From: Amia ocellicauda
Lineage: Eukaryota; Chordata; Actinopteri; Amiiformes; Amiidae
Reading direction: 5' to 3'
Assembly (NCBI RefSeq): GCF_036373705.1
Contig: NC_089854.1
Span: 22,732,339-22,796,338, forward strand
Length of the DNA stretch: 64,000 nt
The notes under the pieces are model-generated. The model saw nothing but the letters and a program-made list of their open reading frames with translations, was not told where the DNA came from and did no database searches. A program made the position numbers and the translations under genes. Below, in pieces: positions 1 through 18,954 of this stretch (position 1 is the stretch's first letter; every line of letters begins with the position of its first letter).

Positions 1-8359
<8,359 letters not shown>

Positions 8360-9781
8360 AGCCTCGCCCCCGCGCCCGCCCGCCCGCCCGCCAGCCAGCC
8401 AGCATGCAACACCGCCCTGGCCTCCCCAGGCCCGCCGGGCTCGCAGAGCAGTGCGGGGGGACCAACACCTGCCTCCGCGCGTCCGCCGGACTGCCTTGTG
8501 GTCAAGAGTCTGCCTTATCTCCCACCGGCACTCTGAGGGCTGACGAAATCATTGATCTATTGCGTCTTAATGTAACTCTAGCCTTGGCATACTGTACTCT
8601 GCTTATGAAAATATAGGTACAAGTGCATTTTATATATATATAAATATATATATAAATATATAAATAAAAGGAGTTAATTTTCTTTTCCCCCCCTCCCTCA
8701 TAAACCGCATTCAACCATTTTCTAGGCCGACGTAACGAAGCTGTCCTCTCATCAAAAGATATCTGCGTTCAAAGACATGGTTAGCAGAGCGGGTCCCTGG
8801 TCATTGCTATGCATGTCTCTGATCGTTTCGTTCCATTCAAATCCAAAAAGAGAATGGTTTCTGGTTCTGGTTGCGCTTGGACCTGTACTGGGTCAGACTG
8901 GAACTATATGAAGACCGATCCGCATGTGCTTTTCTGAATCCTGTCGATAACAAATTGCATAATTATAAAAACATAATAAAAGGTGCGAATACAATGAACA
9001 GAATTACTGTGAAACGAATGAAGGAATGGTAGAAGCTAGTGAGGTGTCCGTTTGCAGACAGCCTTGTTTTTTTTCCCCCCCTTGTTTTGCTCAGAGACAA
9101 ACGTGAATTGTGTTTTGGGGGAAATGTTGTTTTAAACCTCATTAGTCTTCTGCAGCACAGCACAGTACAAAGCAGTATTTATAACATTTATAACATTATA
9201 ACAGTGACCCGGGAACCCGAAGCCAGACCCAGCGGTTGCATTGTGCTCTTCTGTGACCGGCTGGGCATCCCTGTCCGAACCAGGAGAGTGGGATTATTGA
9301 GTCGATGAAAGCGAGAACTGCTGACTAGTCCAACTTTCTTTGCTTCTTTTAAATAAAAAATGGAAGAGAGAAGCCTTTATTTTATTTTTTAAACGCTGCT
9401 CACACTCAGTTTTAGGACAGGTGCTTGTCAGATAAGGATGGATCCTCAGACTGAATCGCAAATGTCTCTTTCACTCGAAGTAGGTGCCCCCTCTTCTGCC
9501 ATCCCTCCATCTGTAGTTTAGTGACTTGTCTTCTCTTGCACACTCTGTCCTGCAGGCTTTCAAACACGTCCCTGCCCCCCCAGCCCGGCTCCCGTAGTCT
9601 CCCCTGCCTCCCTGAAGGAAAAACGCAACCCTTACAATTCATGTACCGTTCAATGTGAAGTTGTAAACTCCTTGTGATGAAGGTCATATTATGAAGGTTC
9701 GAATATGAAGCCACTACAAGTCCAGCAGCGTGGGGTATTACATATCTGTGGGATTTACATACCAGAATTTGCATATCCATC

Positions 9782-9813
<32 letters not shown>

Positions 9814-10372
9814 TGTTGTTTTTAGTTTTTTTCAGTCAAAAAAAGTGAAGGCAAAGTATCAAACTCTCATTTGTTCTAATGTTAGTATATAATAAACTGA
9901 TGTTTCTTTAAAAAGTGCCTTAGAGACACTACTAAGAAAGCATTACTAGTGAAAATCTCCACGTATATATATAGCTAACATTATGACAAAGAAGGAAACG
10001 CAAAATGCAACAACCACAACAACACGTAACATGTTTAAACCTGATTTGTATTGTATTTAGCCGTGCTTCATATCATACGCCGTATGTACCTCTTCAGTTC
10101 TAGTGCTATTCTAGCTATTATTATTATTCTACGTGAATATAATTCAGTGTTATTAACGCTATGGAACGCTGAGCCTTCTGCCCCGGCAGGAAGTGTTGTG
10201 ATTTCATTTGGTTAAAAGCTTTAACATCCATGAGGTAGTTATGTTATTGAACTGGCTGTTGACAACCAGGCATTCGACTGCAGAAATCTCCTTTTATTTC
10301 TTGTATACCTGTATTTCTAGACGACAATGATTTTTGTAAAAGACAATAAACATATTCATTATAGAAGTGCTT
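8360..10372 (+). other. myh10: myh10 3' untranslated region
   Basis: The 3' UTR starts after the TAG at 8357-8359. It opens with a GC-rich stretch (8360-8480), then a short TATATA tract and a possible early AATAAA near 8665, then about 1.7 kb of AT-rich sequence with an (ATT)n run near 9788-9813. The end is set by an AATAAA at 10345-10350 followed by a GT-rich stretch. The extent is inferred from these signals only. Confidence 0.6.
10345..10350 (+). terminator. Probable distal polyadenylation signal of myh10
   Basis: A canonical AATAAA hexamer is followed within 30 bases by a GT-rich downstream element (TGCTTTTGTGTTGT). It lies only 50 bases before the Tc1 insertion at 10400. An upstream AATAAA near 8665 could give a shorter transcript. 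Confidence 0.55.
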
Positions 10373-10399
10373 TTGTGTTGTATTATTTTGTTGTGTATA

Positions 10400-11223
10400 C
10401 AGTGAGGGAAAAAAGTATTTGATCCCCTGCTGATTTTGTACGTTTGCCCACTGACAAAGAAATGATCAGTCTATAATTTTAATGGTAGCTGTATTTTAAC
10501 AGTGAGAGACAGAATAACAAAAAATCCAGAAAAACACATTTTAAAAAAGTTGGAAAAGGTGGAAACATTATGCTTTGGGGGTGTTTTTCTGCTAAGGGGA
10601 CAGGACAACTGCACAGCATCAAAGGGACGATGGACGGGGCCATGTACCGTCAAATCTTGGGTGAGAACCTCCTTCCCTCAGCCAGGGCATTGAAAATGGG
10701 TTGTGGATGGGTATTCCAGCATGACAATGACCCAAAACACACAGCCAAGGCAACAAAGGAGTGGCTCAAGAAGAAGCACATTAAGGTCCTGGAGTGGCCT
10801 AGCCAGTCTCCAGACCTTAATCCCACAGAAAATCTGTGGAGGGAGCTGAAGGTTCGAGTTGCCAAACGTCAGCCTCGAAACCTTAATGACTTGGAGAGGA
10901 TCTGCAAAGAGGAGTGGGACAAAATCCCTCCTGAGATGTGTGCAAACCTGGTGGCCAACTACAAGAAACGTCTGACCTCTGTGATTGCCAACAAGGGTTT
11001 TGCCACCAAGTACTAAGTCGAAGGGGTCAAATACTTATTTCCCTCATTAACATGCAAATCAATTTATAACTTTTTTGAAAAGCGTTTTTCTGGATTTTGT
11101 TGTTGTTATTCTGTCTCTCACTGTTAAAATACACCTACCATTAAAATTATAGACTGATCATTTCTTTGTCAGTGGGCAAATGTACAAAATCAGCAGGGGA
11201 TCAAATACTTTTTTCCCCCACTG
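10400..11223 (+). mobile_element. Internally deleted Tc1/mariner transposon
   Basis: The element is bounded by long inverted repeats of about 145 bp. The left one begins CAGTGAGGGAAAAAAGTATT and the right one ends with its near-perfect complement. It is flanked by TA target duplications (10398-10399 and 11224-11225). Between the repeats only the C-terminal half of the transposase gene remains; the DNA-binding domains and first catalytic aspartate are gone. The inverted repeats are still very alike, so the copy looks fairly young and could in principle be mobilised by a full-length relative. Confidence 0.9.
10570..11016 (+). pseudogene. Tc1 transposase, C-terminal half (DD34E family)
   Basis: An open frame of 148 codons encodes the C-terminal half of a Tc1-type transposase. 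The second catalytic aspartate is in the [10 protein letters not shown] block and the glutamate in the [11 protein letters not shown] block, with exactly 34 residues between them, as in the DD34E family. The protein ends in the usual ANKGFATKY. The paired and homeo-like DNA-binding domains and the first aspartate are deleted, so it cannot be an active transposase. The methionine at 10570 is just the first ATG in the remaining frame, not the family's start. Confidence 0.9.
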
Positions 11224-12200
11224 TATATGGTTTGGTGTCAATGGTTTAGTAATGATTTCATGGTATAATACATTGTCTATGAGATGTAGACGGAACAATT
11301 GTGATTCACGGTGTTACATATGGATTAGTGTCACTCAAGTTCTCCTAAATTTAGAATTAAATGGAAAACCCACATTGAACTGAACCACATCAGTACATCT
11401 ATGCACAGGTGTTGGTCTATCTTTTCACAATCAATATTAATTTGATATGAAGTGTTTTAGTTGATTCTGTATTCTCGCCTTTTTGGTTCACTGTCAAAAT
11501 TAATGTAACGGTAAACTAAAGATGATGTCATCAACTCTACGTAATTGGCCACCCTCTCTGCCCAGCACTGGCTGTGTATTACACAGTGCAGGTCCCTAAC
11601 GGAAGAGCTTGTCTTTGTACCACGGACTGTAAGTGTCTGTTATTTGAAAGTCCTTGCTGTGAGATCCGGGACGCTGCTCGGGTCGCCAGTGCGGGGTTTG
11701 AGGTGGGAATCCAGCAGTGTTGTCCAGGTGCATCCGTCTCACTTCCCCATGGAGGAGAGTCCCAAGCGGAAGTGAGTCAATAAGGCGGACACCATAACTA
11801 GTGCGCATGGTATGGATTTTCTTTCTAAAAGGCACCGATTTTTTACGTATAAATACATGCGATTGTAAACCAATATTTCACTCTGGGTGAATGAGTGAGT
11901 GTCTGTAACTGTGTCTCATGCTGGGTAGTAACACATACACATCCTATAATCGTGAGAGGAATCGAGCAGAAAGTGCAAAGACACAGACACGTTGTGCAAT
12001 GTACATTGTCTCAGTTTGTGTGTAGCTGGATTGTTAGCATGTATATGGACACTAACACCATGCTGTTGAAGTAGAGCCTGTACAGTGTTGAATTATATAT
12101 ATATGTGGTATGTGCAGCATTTGGAAGAAATGGCACAGATCTACCCACTTGCCTGAACAGACAAGTATGTGATCAATCCATACGACCAATCACTTCTGGG
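11224..12200. other. Intergenic sequence, no feature recognised
   Basis: This stretch lies between the Tc1 and hAT insertions in the myh10-ndel1 convergent gap. Short open frames around 11545-11835 occur on both strands with no family resemblance or splice structure. I see no gene or named repeat here. Confidence 0.6.
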
Positions 12201-15200
12201 CAGCGCCGTTTCTAGACTTGGAATTGACTTGGCGGCCCCGTCCCATGATGTAGAGTAAGGCATCGTCGGTGGAATAGTATGAAGGGCAGCCTAACTATAA
12301 TGATAAATAAATCCCAAATGTTCTCTTTTAATGAAACAATCCTCACAAATTGCATGCAAATTGTAGCACACTTAAAATATGCAGTGTAACTTCCATCAGG
12401 TCAGTAGTTCACTGCTAATACTTCTATCTTGAAAGCTCAGGCAAGATCTTGTTTGGATGTGGGTGTTGGATGATTTTTCTGTTAAACTGGTACTATGTTA
12501 GGTTAAACTGTCAAAATACAAAATTAGTCAGAAAATATCAGGTTGCACAACTTTTATTTATGACACTAAATTGCAATAAAAAATCAGAAATAAATACCTG
12601 GCAAGGCAAAGTATTAAAAACTTAATATTTAAAATATATATATAAAACAAAAAATAAAACCTTAAAATTGTCAATAAATTAACTCTTAAATGAAAACTAT
12701 TCTAGTTAAATAAATAAAAATGTATGACAATAAAATAACCCCTGTCCCCTCACCCACACACATTAACAGCAAAATGATAAATACAGGAATAATGTTAATT
12801 AGAACCATCTCAAAATAGAACTTTTTTTTTTACTTATAACTTATGTCTTGCCTTCTTGAAAGCAAAATCATTGATAACCTCATCATAAGAGAGTTGGCTG
12901 CCTAGCTGATGGTTAGTGCTAATGACTGCAAGTCCACTCAGAAGTTCTTGTGCCATCGAAGACCTGAGGTGGGTCTTGATAAATGTGAGCTTGGAGAAGC
13001 TCTGCTCTGCCAAGGCCATTGTTACTAGGAGGGCACAGGCTATTCCCAAGGCTATCCAAAGATTTGGGTACAACTCACAGAGCTCATTTTGGTGGATGTA
13101 TGTAAGCAGCTCCATCACTGTCATTTCTGCTTTGGGAAGATCTGGAAGGCTCTCCATTTCCATCGCCAACTCTCTCCAGTCAAGGTCAACAGCTTTTCCA
13201 TAGGCGAGTGCATCACCAAGCAACTCACACACTGCTCTCTGAGTGTCTGGGGATCCAGTTGATGGAAGTTCATAAGAACTCCAAACTTGTCTCTTACTTC
13301 CCCCAGTGATTTGAATCGGTCCTCCAATGATTTGCATGCTACAATGTTGAAAAAGTCTATTTCTAGTCTCTTCATGGCATCAGCCAGTGGCTCATCTGCT
13401 GCCTCATAACCAAATTGCCTTTTTGTTCTTCACAGCCATTTGTGTTTGAGGACCGCCTCCACATTCATATTTCCACACAGCTCTTTTGCTGATACATGTG
13501 CAGCAGTGAATCCAGTGGCCCTGTAGTGGATCAGAAGTTCTTTTGTTTTGTCTATGAGACAGACCGCAAAATCCAGCTTCATGTTAACAGACTGTAAAAG
13601 CTTGCTAGTAGTGTTGATGTTTGAAAGAATGTTGTACCAGACAACACTGCATATTTGGAATCTAAATGATCCAATTTCTTCTGCCAGGGACTGGGCCTCA
13701 ATTCTTACTGCTGGATCATTTGCATTTTCCCTGACCTCTAGCAAAGCCCCCCTTAGTTTATCAGCTTGGTAGCGTAGAAGCTTGATGCTGTTTACTCGGC
13801 TTTCCCATCTAGTCTCTCCCCAGGACTTGAGAGTTAAGTCCACGTGCTCTTAAAGGATGGTCTGTCAATTAGTAGAACCTGAAAAGAGGTTATAAACTTT
13901 CTGAACTACTCCAAAGAGGCTAGTAGCCTCTGAAGATCCTTTGGCTGCATTTGCCACCATCAGGTTCAGGGTATGTGCCCCACAAGGAACATACAAAGAA
14001 CATGGATTTTTCTCCAACAGCCTGGCCTGCACGCCTTAACTTCTGCCTTTCATGTTGGCACCGTTGTCATAAGAGTGTCCTCTACAGTCCTGAAAGGCAA
14101 TTTTCAGATTATCCAGTCTGTTTAGAATCACTTCCGATAAACCAAGACTTTTGGATAAAGGGGCTATTAGAAAACCCAGAAAACAATCCCTTATCTCTGG
14201 TGCTTTCTCAAGACTGACAGTTCGGACAACCACTGACATCTTCCCTTGGTGGCTGATATCTGGAGTGCAGTCAAAAACTATTGCAAAATACTTAGTCTCT
14301 TTGATGTTAGTCACCACTGTGTTTATTATTCTCTCACTGATGCAGGAGATCAACTCATTTTGAATTGTGTTTCCTAAGTATGTGGTATGATACTGATTAT
14401 CTCCACTGTCAGTCCTTCTGACGTGCTCTTTTAAAACAGGCTAACAGACCCCCTGAAAGCCAGATTCCTCTCAGCTAAGGACTGAATAATACAAACTAAC
14501 CGAGTCAGAATGTCTCGCCACCGCTTCCTCTCGACTTCCATGATGGAGACTTCTGCCTGATCTATTGTTTGGCTTTTTTTAAGATGTCTAATGCATTTAT
14601 ATAACGAAACATTTAGATAACAATCGGTAGCTGCAGGGCTAACAGACATCAACACAGCACTTGAGCAACGTCTTGCTTCCTTCAAATTAATGGTGGTCTG
14701 CAGCCGGCTTTAAATCGTATTTAATAAGCAATTAGAAAGAGCTAAACAATTGTATCTTAACTTACTCCCTGACTAGCTAGTGTAGGCAGCTTGCTAGCTC
14801 CCTTGATGTTGGTGTTACTAACAGTGCTTTACTTAGCTATCTAGCTATCTCAATGGCTAACCTAGCATAGCAAGTTAATGGCAAAGACAAAATGCTAGCT
14901 ACAACACTAAAGAAAAAAAACAGACCAAAATAAAATACTTTTCTGTTGTTGATGTTTCTCCTCTTCTGTCTTTTTCCTTTTCCTCTGTTGGGCACCAGAT
15001 TCGTACGTTCTTTTTTTTTTCCCCGACATCCTTCAAGCAGTAAGTTAAGCAGCTGATGCTGACTGTTTTCCCGCTTCAACAGTATCGTGTGACGATGTGC
15101 GCCTGCCCAGTGGCAGTTGGCTGTCTAGCATGATGGACGACTCACTCTCTAAATGTAAAATATCTGAACTAAATCTCTGAACTATTTCAAATTGTAAAAT

Positions 15201-15322
15201 ACTTTTGACAACAGTGACCATTAAAAAAAAAAAAAAATGAAATGAATCCTAAATGTATAACTTGTTATTTTTTGTTTTATCTAGGGCCCCCCAGCAGGCG
15301 CTTATGCCTAGAAATGGCCCTG
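12201..15322 (-). mobile_element. hAT superfamily DNA transposon, nearly full length, decayed
   Basis: The ends form imperfect terminal inverted repeats: the left starts CAGCGCCGTTTCTAG at 12201, and the right, read on the minus strand from 15322, starts CAGGGCCATTTCTAG. Both begin with the CAG typical of hAT elements. The flanking 8-mers (12193-12200 and 15323-15330) match poorly, so the target duplication is only tentative. Inside, minus-strand frames encode a hAT transposase of the DUF4371 type that resembles ZMYM1-like proteins. The element spans 3.1 kb, close to an autonomous length. Confidence 0.8.
12834..15079 (-). pseudogene. hAT transposase pseudogene (DUF4371 plus dimerisation domain)
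   Basis: The transposase is read on the minus strand in broken pieces. 15079-14837 is a possible lysine/arginine-rich start. 14685-14431 has the WRDILTRLVCIIQSLAE segment before the core. 14353-14036 has ISERIINTVVTNIKETKYFA, DUF4371-like. 13843-13430 and 13375-13121 are the central part. 13337-12834 ends in the hAT C-terminal dimerisation motif (AEQSFSKLTFIKTHLRSSM). The frames change between pieces and stops intervene, so several frameshifts or small deletions have killed the gene. It could be mistaken for a ZMYM1-like host gene; the terminal repeats and lack of introns argue against that. Confidence 0.8.
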
Positions 15323-15874
15323 CTTTGGCTGTGAAACATGGTCACTGAATGCAAACATGATACAGAAACTGAGGAGGACACCAAGGAGCATGGAGAGGTG
15401 TGTGCCTACAACAGCAAGACGAGATGGGAAAAGAGATGAATGGATCTGAAAACAAACATCATGTGACACCAGTGAGGTAGGCTTGAAAGCTGTGTTTTGT
15501 GCTAGAGAGTGTGTTAAGATGGAACAGGCAGCTGTAGGCTTGTGATGGTTCTATTAATGAGGCCAGTGTGTATTTAGCGGAGAGAGTGTGTGTTAGTGGT
15601 ACTGCATTGACTTGGACAGGAGGGGGCGCCAGGGGGTCAATCCAGGAATGTTGTGAGGTCAATGGAGCTGTGGAAAGCAGGACACAGCCAGGATGTACTT
15701 TTGATGGGGGGCACAGAGTGGGTTATGGTGGGTGAGAAGAGGGGAAGAGAAGAGGTAGTTGTGGGTAAGGTGGGCAGAGGGTGCTGTGAGATGCGTGTAT
15801 GTGGGGGGCAGATGCTTTCTAAGAAGGGTGGGGTGGGTCATGTGCCAAGGCTTGGTGGCATCCAGTGTACCTTA
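15323..15874. other. Intergenic sequence, no feature recognised
   Basis: Between the hAT element and the LINE fragment lies about 550 bp that becomes rich in G on the plus strand (15660-15850, GGGTGGGT-like runs). Opposite frames at 15653-15877 reflect this base bias. I recognise no gene. Confidence 0.5.
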
Positions 15875-16245
15875 TAAGAACATAAGAAAGTTTACAAACG
15901 AGAGGAGGCCATTCAACCCATTGTGCTCGTTTGGTGTCCATTAATAACTGAGTGATACAAGGATCCTATCCAGTCTGACTTTAAATATTCCCAAATTTTC
16001 AGCTTCTATCACATCGCTGGGGAGTTTGTTCAGATTGTGACTCTGTGTGAAGAAGTGTCTCCTGTTTTCTAACTAGTGCATTGTACAGTTACTCAAATCA
16101 ACACAGCAGGTGGACTGAAGTAATTTCAATTAAGGCAAAACTAAAAACAAGATTAGGAATGCTGAGACTGCCTGAAAGTAGAAACACAACAAAAAGAGCG
16201 CTCTCTCACAGCTGTCCTGTGTCTGATTTGGCAAATGCAAAGCTC
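15875..16245 (-). mobile_element. LINE-derived short copy: 3' end joined to 5' segment
   Basis: Positions 15875-16070 match the 3' end of the LINE at 40270-40460 and the copy at 52373-52558 (AAGAACATAAGAAAGTTTAC start, then the CATCGCTGGGGAGTTTGTT block). After 16070 the sequence jumps to a segment (about 16115-16245) that resembles the 5' part of the large LINE at 47530-47690, sharing CTTCAATTAAGGCAA-like and GGAATGCT.AGACTG words. The copy therefore has both ends with the body missing. It could be a deletion derivative or a non-autonomous family using the LINE tail. Confidence 0.7.
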
Positions 16246-17344
16246 TTACGGTTGTGTGCGTGTGGGACAGGGATAATTGTAATTCATAATGAGTGACTTG
16301 TGTTTGGATGCATTGTGGCTGGAGGTATTTGTATGATCTTCTGCCCGCTGATCTTGCTGTAGGAGCAGTGGTGGGTTTGCCCAGTGGTGATGTCATGGGT
16401 GGGAGACGGGGGGGGTTTGGCTTTCTTTTTTGGGTGGGGGTGTTGTGCATGTGGTCTGTAACACTGTTTGTCTCTGTGCAGGTGTCTGCAGCACTGTGAT
16501 TGGTGGAGACAAGGGCTGGCGAGTGTGAACTGCACACCTGCCAACAATTCAAATACAGGTACACCACGCCTCGATCTGCCTGACCATGCCTTTCTGTTTT
16601 GTCTCATATAAAGGGACAGCATGTATATCATTAAATTATTATCGGGGGTCCCCAACAGCAAATATTAATGATGCGAAGGGTCTGGGAAACACAATCAAAT
16701 GCTTCATGGTCAATATTTTATCCTCTGGGATTCCACTGTTTTATTGTAAAAGATGCTCTTTCAGAGAAGGTCGCTTTCCAGTTGCCATCTTCAAAAATCA
16801 ATCCGAAGCCCCGAGAATAGAGTTTATGTGTCTTTATACTCCGGTCTGAAGCTTTCCTTAGGTTTTGCCAATATACTTCCACACATAACCACTGGGGGGC
16901 GCAAGTTCTCCAGCTGTAACCTTTTGCTGAACCTAATTAGTTCTGCTGAATTCAAAAATTAAATGAACCAAAGCCATACCAATATGTTAATTACTGAAAT
17001 AATACATCTTGCTTCTTAATCCTATTACTGATTTGTCTCTCATACATTTATCTGCTGTTTCTATTTATTCTGTCTAGATTTGACTATCACTCCTCATTTT
17101 AAATTAAACCAAAGCTGTAAAGTACTTTATTCTCAAAGCTTAATTTATTCAAATACAAATGACATGCATGTTCCCAGCAGTTAGTTGTGCGTCCTTCCAT
17201 TAGTCTCTGTACTTTGAATGTTTACTTACCTCTGTTGGTGGCCCAAAGCAAGGTGGTCTTGACAGGTTCCCCAAAAATACCTTAAATCACAAAGCCCCAG
17301 TGGAAAAGGTTTGAAACCCAGTTGAGCAACTTTCAAAAACGTTT
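16246..17344. other. Intergenic sequence between LINE fragment and ndel1 3' end
   Basis: About 1.1 kb without a supported gene. Short overlapping frames at 16130-16661 on the minus strand and 16586-16962 on the plus strand show no family motifs. A G-rich tract lies at 16405-16440. Confidence 0.5.
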
Positions 17345-18954
17345 TTTATTGTCAGGTTTTAAACAGATTAGACAGCCGATTCTACATTATGATATATGAT
17401 CTGTTACAACTGTATTATAATACACTCTCATTTCAACACATGCCATATAAGGAATCTGAATAAATAAAGCCAGAAAGCCCAAGTTGGTGTATATATATAT
17501 ATATATATATATTACACACATATACACAAACATCTTAGGCAAAGTTACTATGCTTATAAACCTATATACACTGAAACATATCAACAGCAATCTTGTGTGA
17601 ATGAACAAAATGTGTAAAATCAAAATTGGGAATGACTCCGGTGCTTCAAATTAGTTTCAGATCAACCAATTGACACAAGTACGTCGTCTAAAATGCTTCC
17701 ACTGTAAACCTTTAAGTAACCAAACAGAGAGGACTGTGATTTTTCACACACAAAGAAAAAAAAGGTGAATTTCAAACCCACCCTAACGAGAGGCACATTA
17801 AAACAAGAGATTTACACAATTACAAAGTTCTCATTAACACAAAGTGTAGAAGTGGCAAAGAATTAGTCACAGCACATTAATATTTATTAAATGACACTGA
17901 AAATTAGAACGGACTATATTACAGTCAAGGGTTTCCAATACTGTTTTAACAATCAAATTCCAAAGGGGTGAGACGGTGGGCGGCTGGGCGACAAACCTCT
18001 TCTCCTCCTCGATGTCATTTGGTTTGTCCTGAATGGGTTTCAGGACCTAATGAACTACATGTATATCAGTCCGTCACAAGCATATTGAGCTACAATTCAA
18101 GCACGGTTTTTAAATGTAACCGTCACTTTATTTGTAGAATTGGCTGTTACACTAAATACACAAAGAGAAGGGAAAAAAACATGTTTGTTTGGTTGTAACT
18201 TAGGCCAGAAACCACAGTTCTGTTCATCAAAACCTAAAACAAAAAAGTGCAAATCCACGTGGTAATGCTTTGCAGGTCACTAGACACCGGGAGAATCTGA
18301 ATCAAACTTTTGTACCTTCTGTTTTTGGTGTTTCTAGTGTCCCGCTGTTTTTGAATAAAAAGAGGGGAAAGCAACATCTGCATCTCAATGCAAGTTTCCT
18401 TAGCAGCAACCGTGAAAAAATAAAATGTGTTCAAAATCATCCAAACTTGAAGTGATCAGGACCTCCTCTTCATCTCCGCGCTCCCTTCCCAACAAACTAC
18501 AGTACAAATACAAAACGAAACGAAATCAAGTGCTTAAATGAAATCCCTTTTTTTGTTTTCTTTTTTTTTGTTTTTTGTTTTTTACAACATAGTATTCAAA
18601 AATATAAATATTTTTTTCTTTTCAGGTTCATGTAAAACAAATGCTACAGTCCGCGGAGGAGCATCGTTGGGAATAAAACGGTTATGATTGTAACGGCGAG
18701 CAGAACTGTGACGTCGCTCGAGGACGCAGCTCGCTGGGAAACAAAAGGATGAGACCGTTAGCGAGGACAGACGGATAGTGGAAGGAACAATGATGAACTG
18801 GAAAAAAAAAGGGAGTCTGAAGAGCTTGTGGTCAGGAGAGCGATGCTTTAAGTCTTTTAGTGCTGCAGCTCAGTAAGTGAAACATGTCCTTCAAAGCTCA
18901 GCCTGTTCCCTTGTTCCGTCAGTAAGGTGGGGGTCCGGTGAGGGTATGGCTTCG
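17345..18954 (-). other. ndel1: ndel1 3' untranslated region
   Basis: The 3' UTR follows the stop at 18957-18955. Read on the minus strand, AATAAA signals occur at 18132-18127, 17888-17883 and 17350-17345; the last is taken as the distal end. The region holds A/T homopolymer tracts (18548-18620) and an (AT)n run at 17491-17512. The exact cleavage site cannot be fixed by reading alone. Confidence 0.5.

Noticed and set aside
12834-15079. A host ZMYM1-like gene
   Set aside because: No introns, several frame breaks and flanking hAT-type inverted ends show it is a transposon relic.
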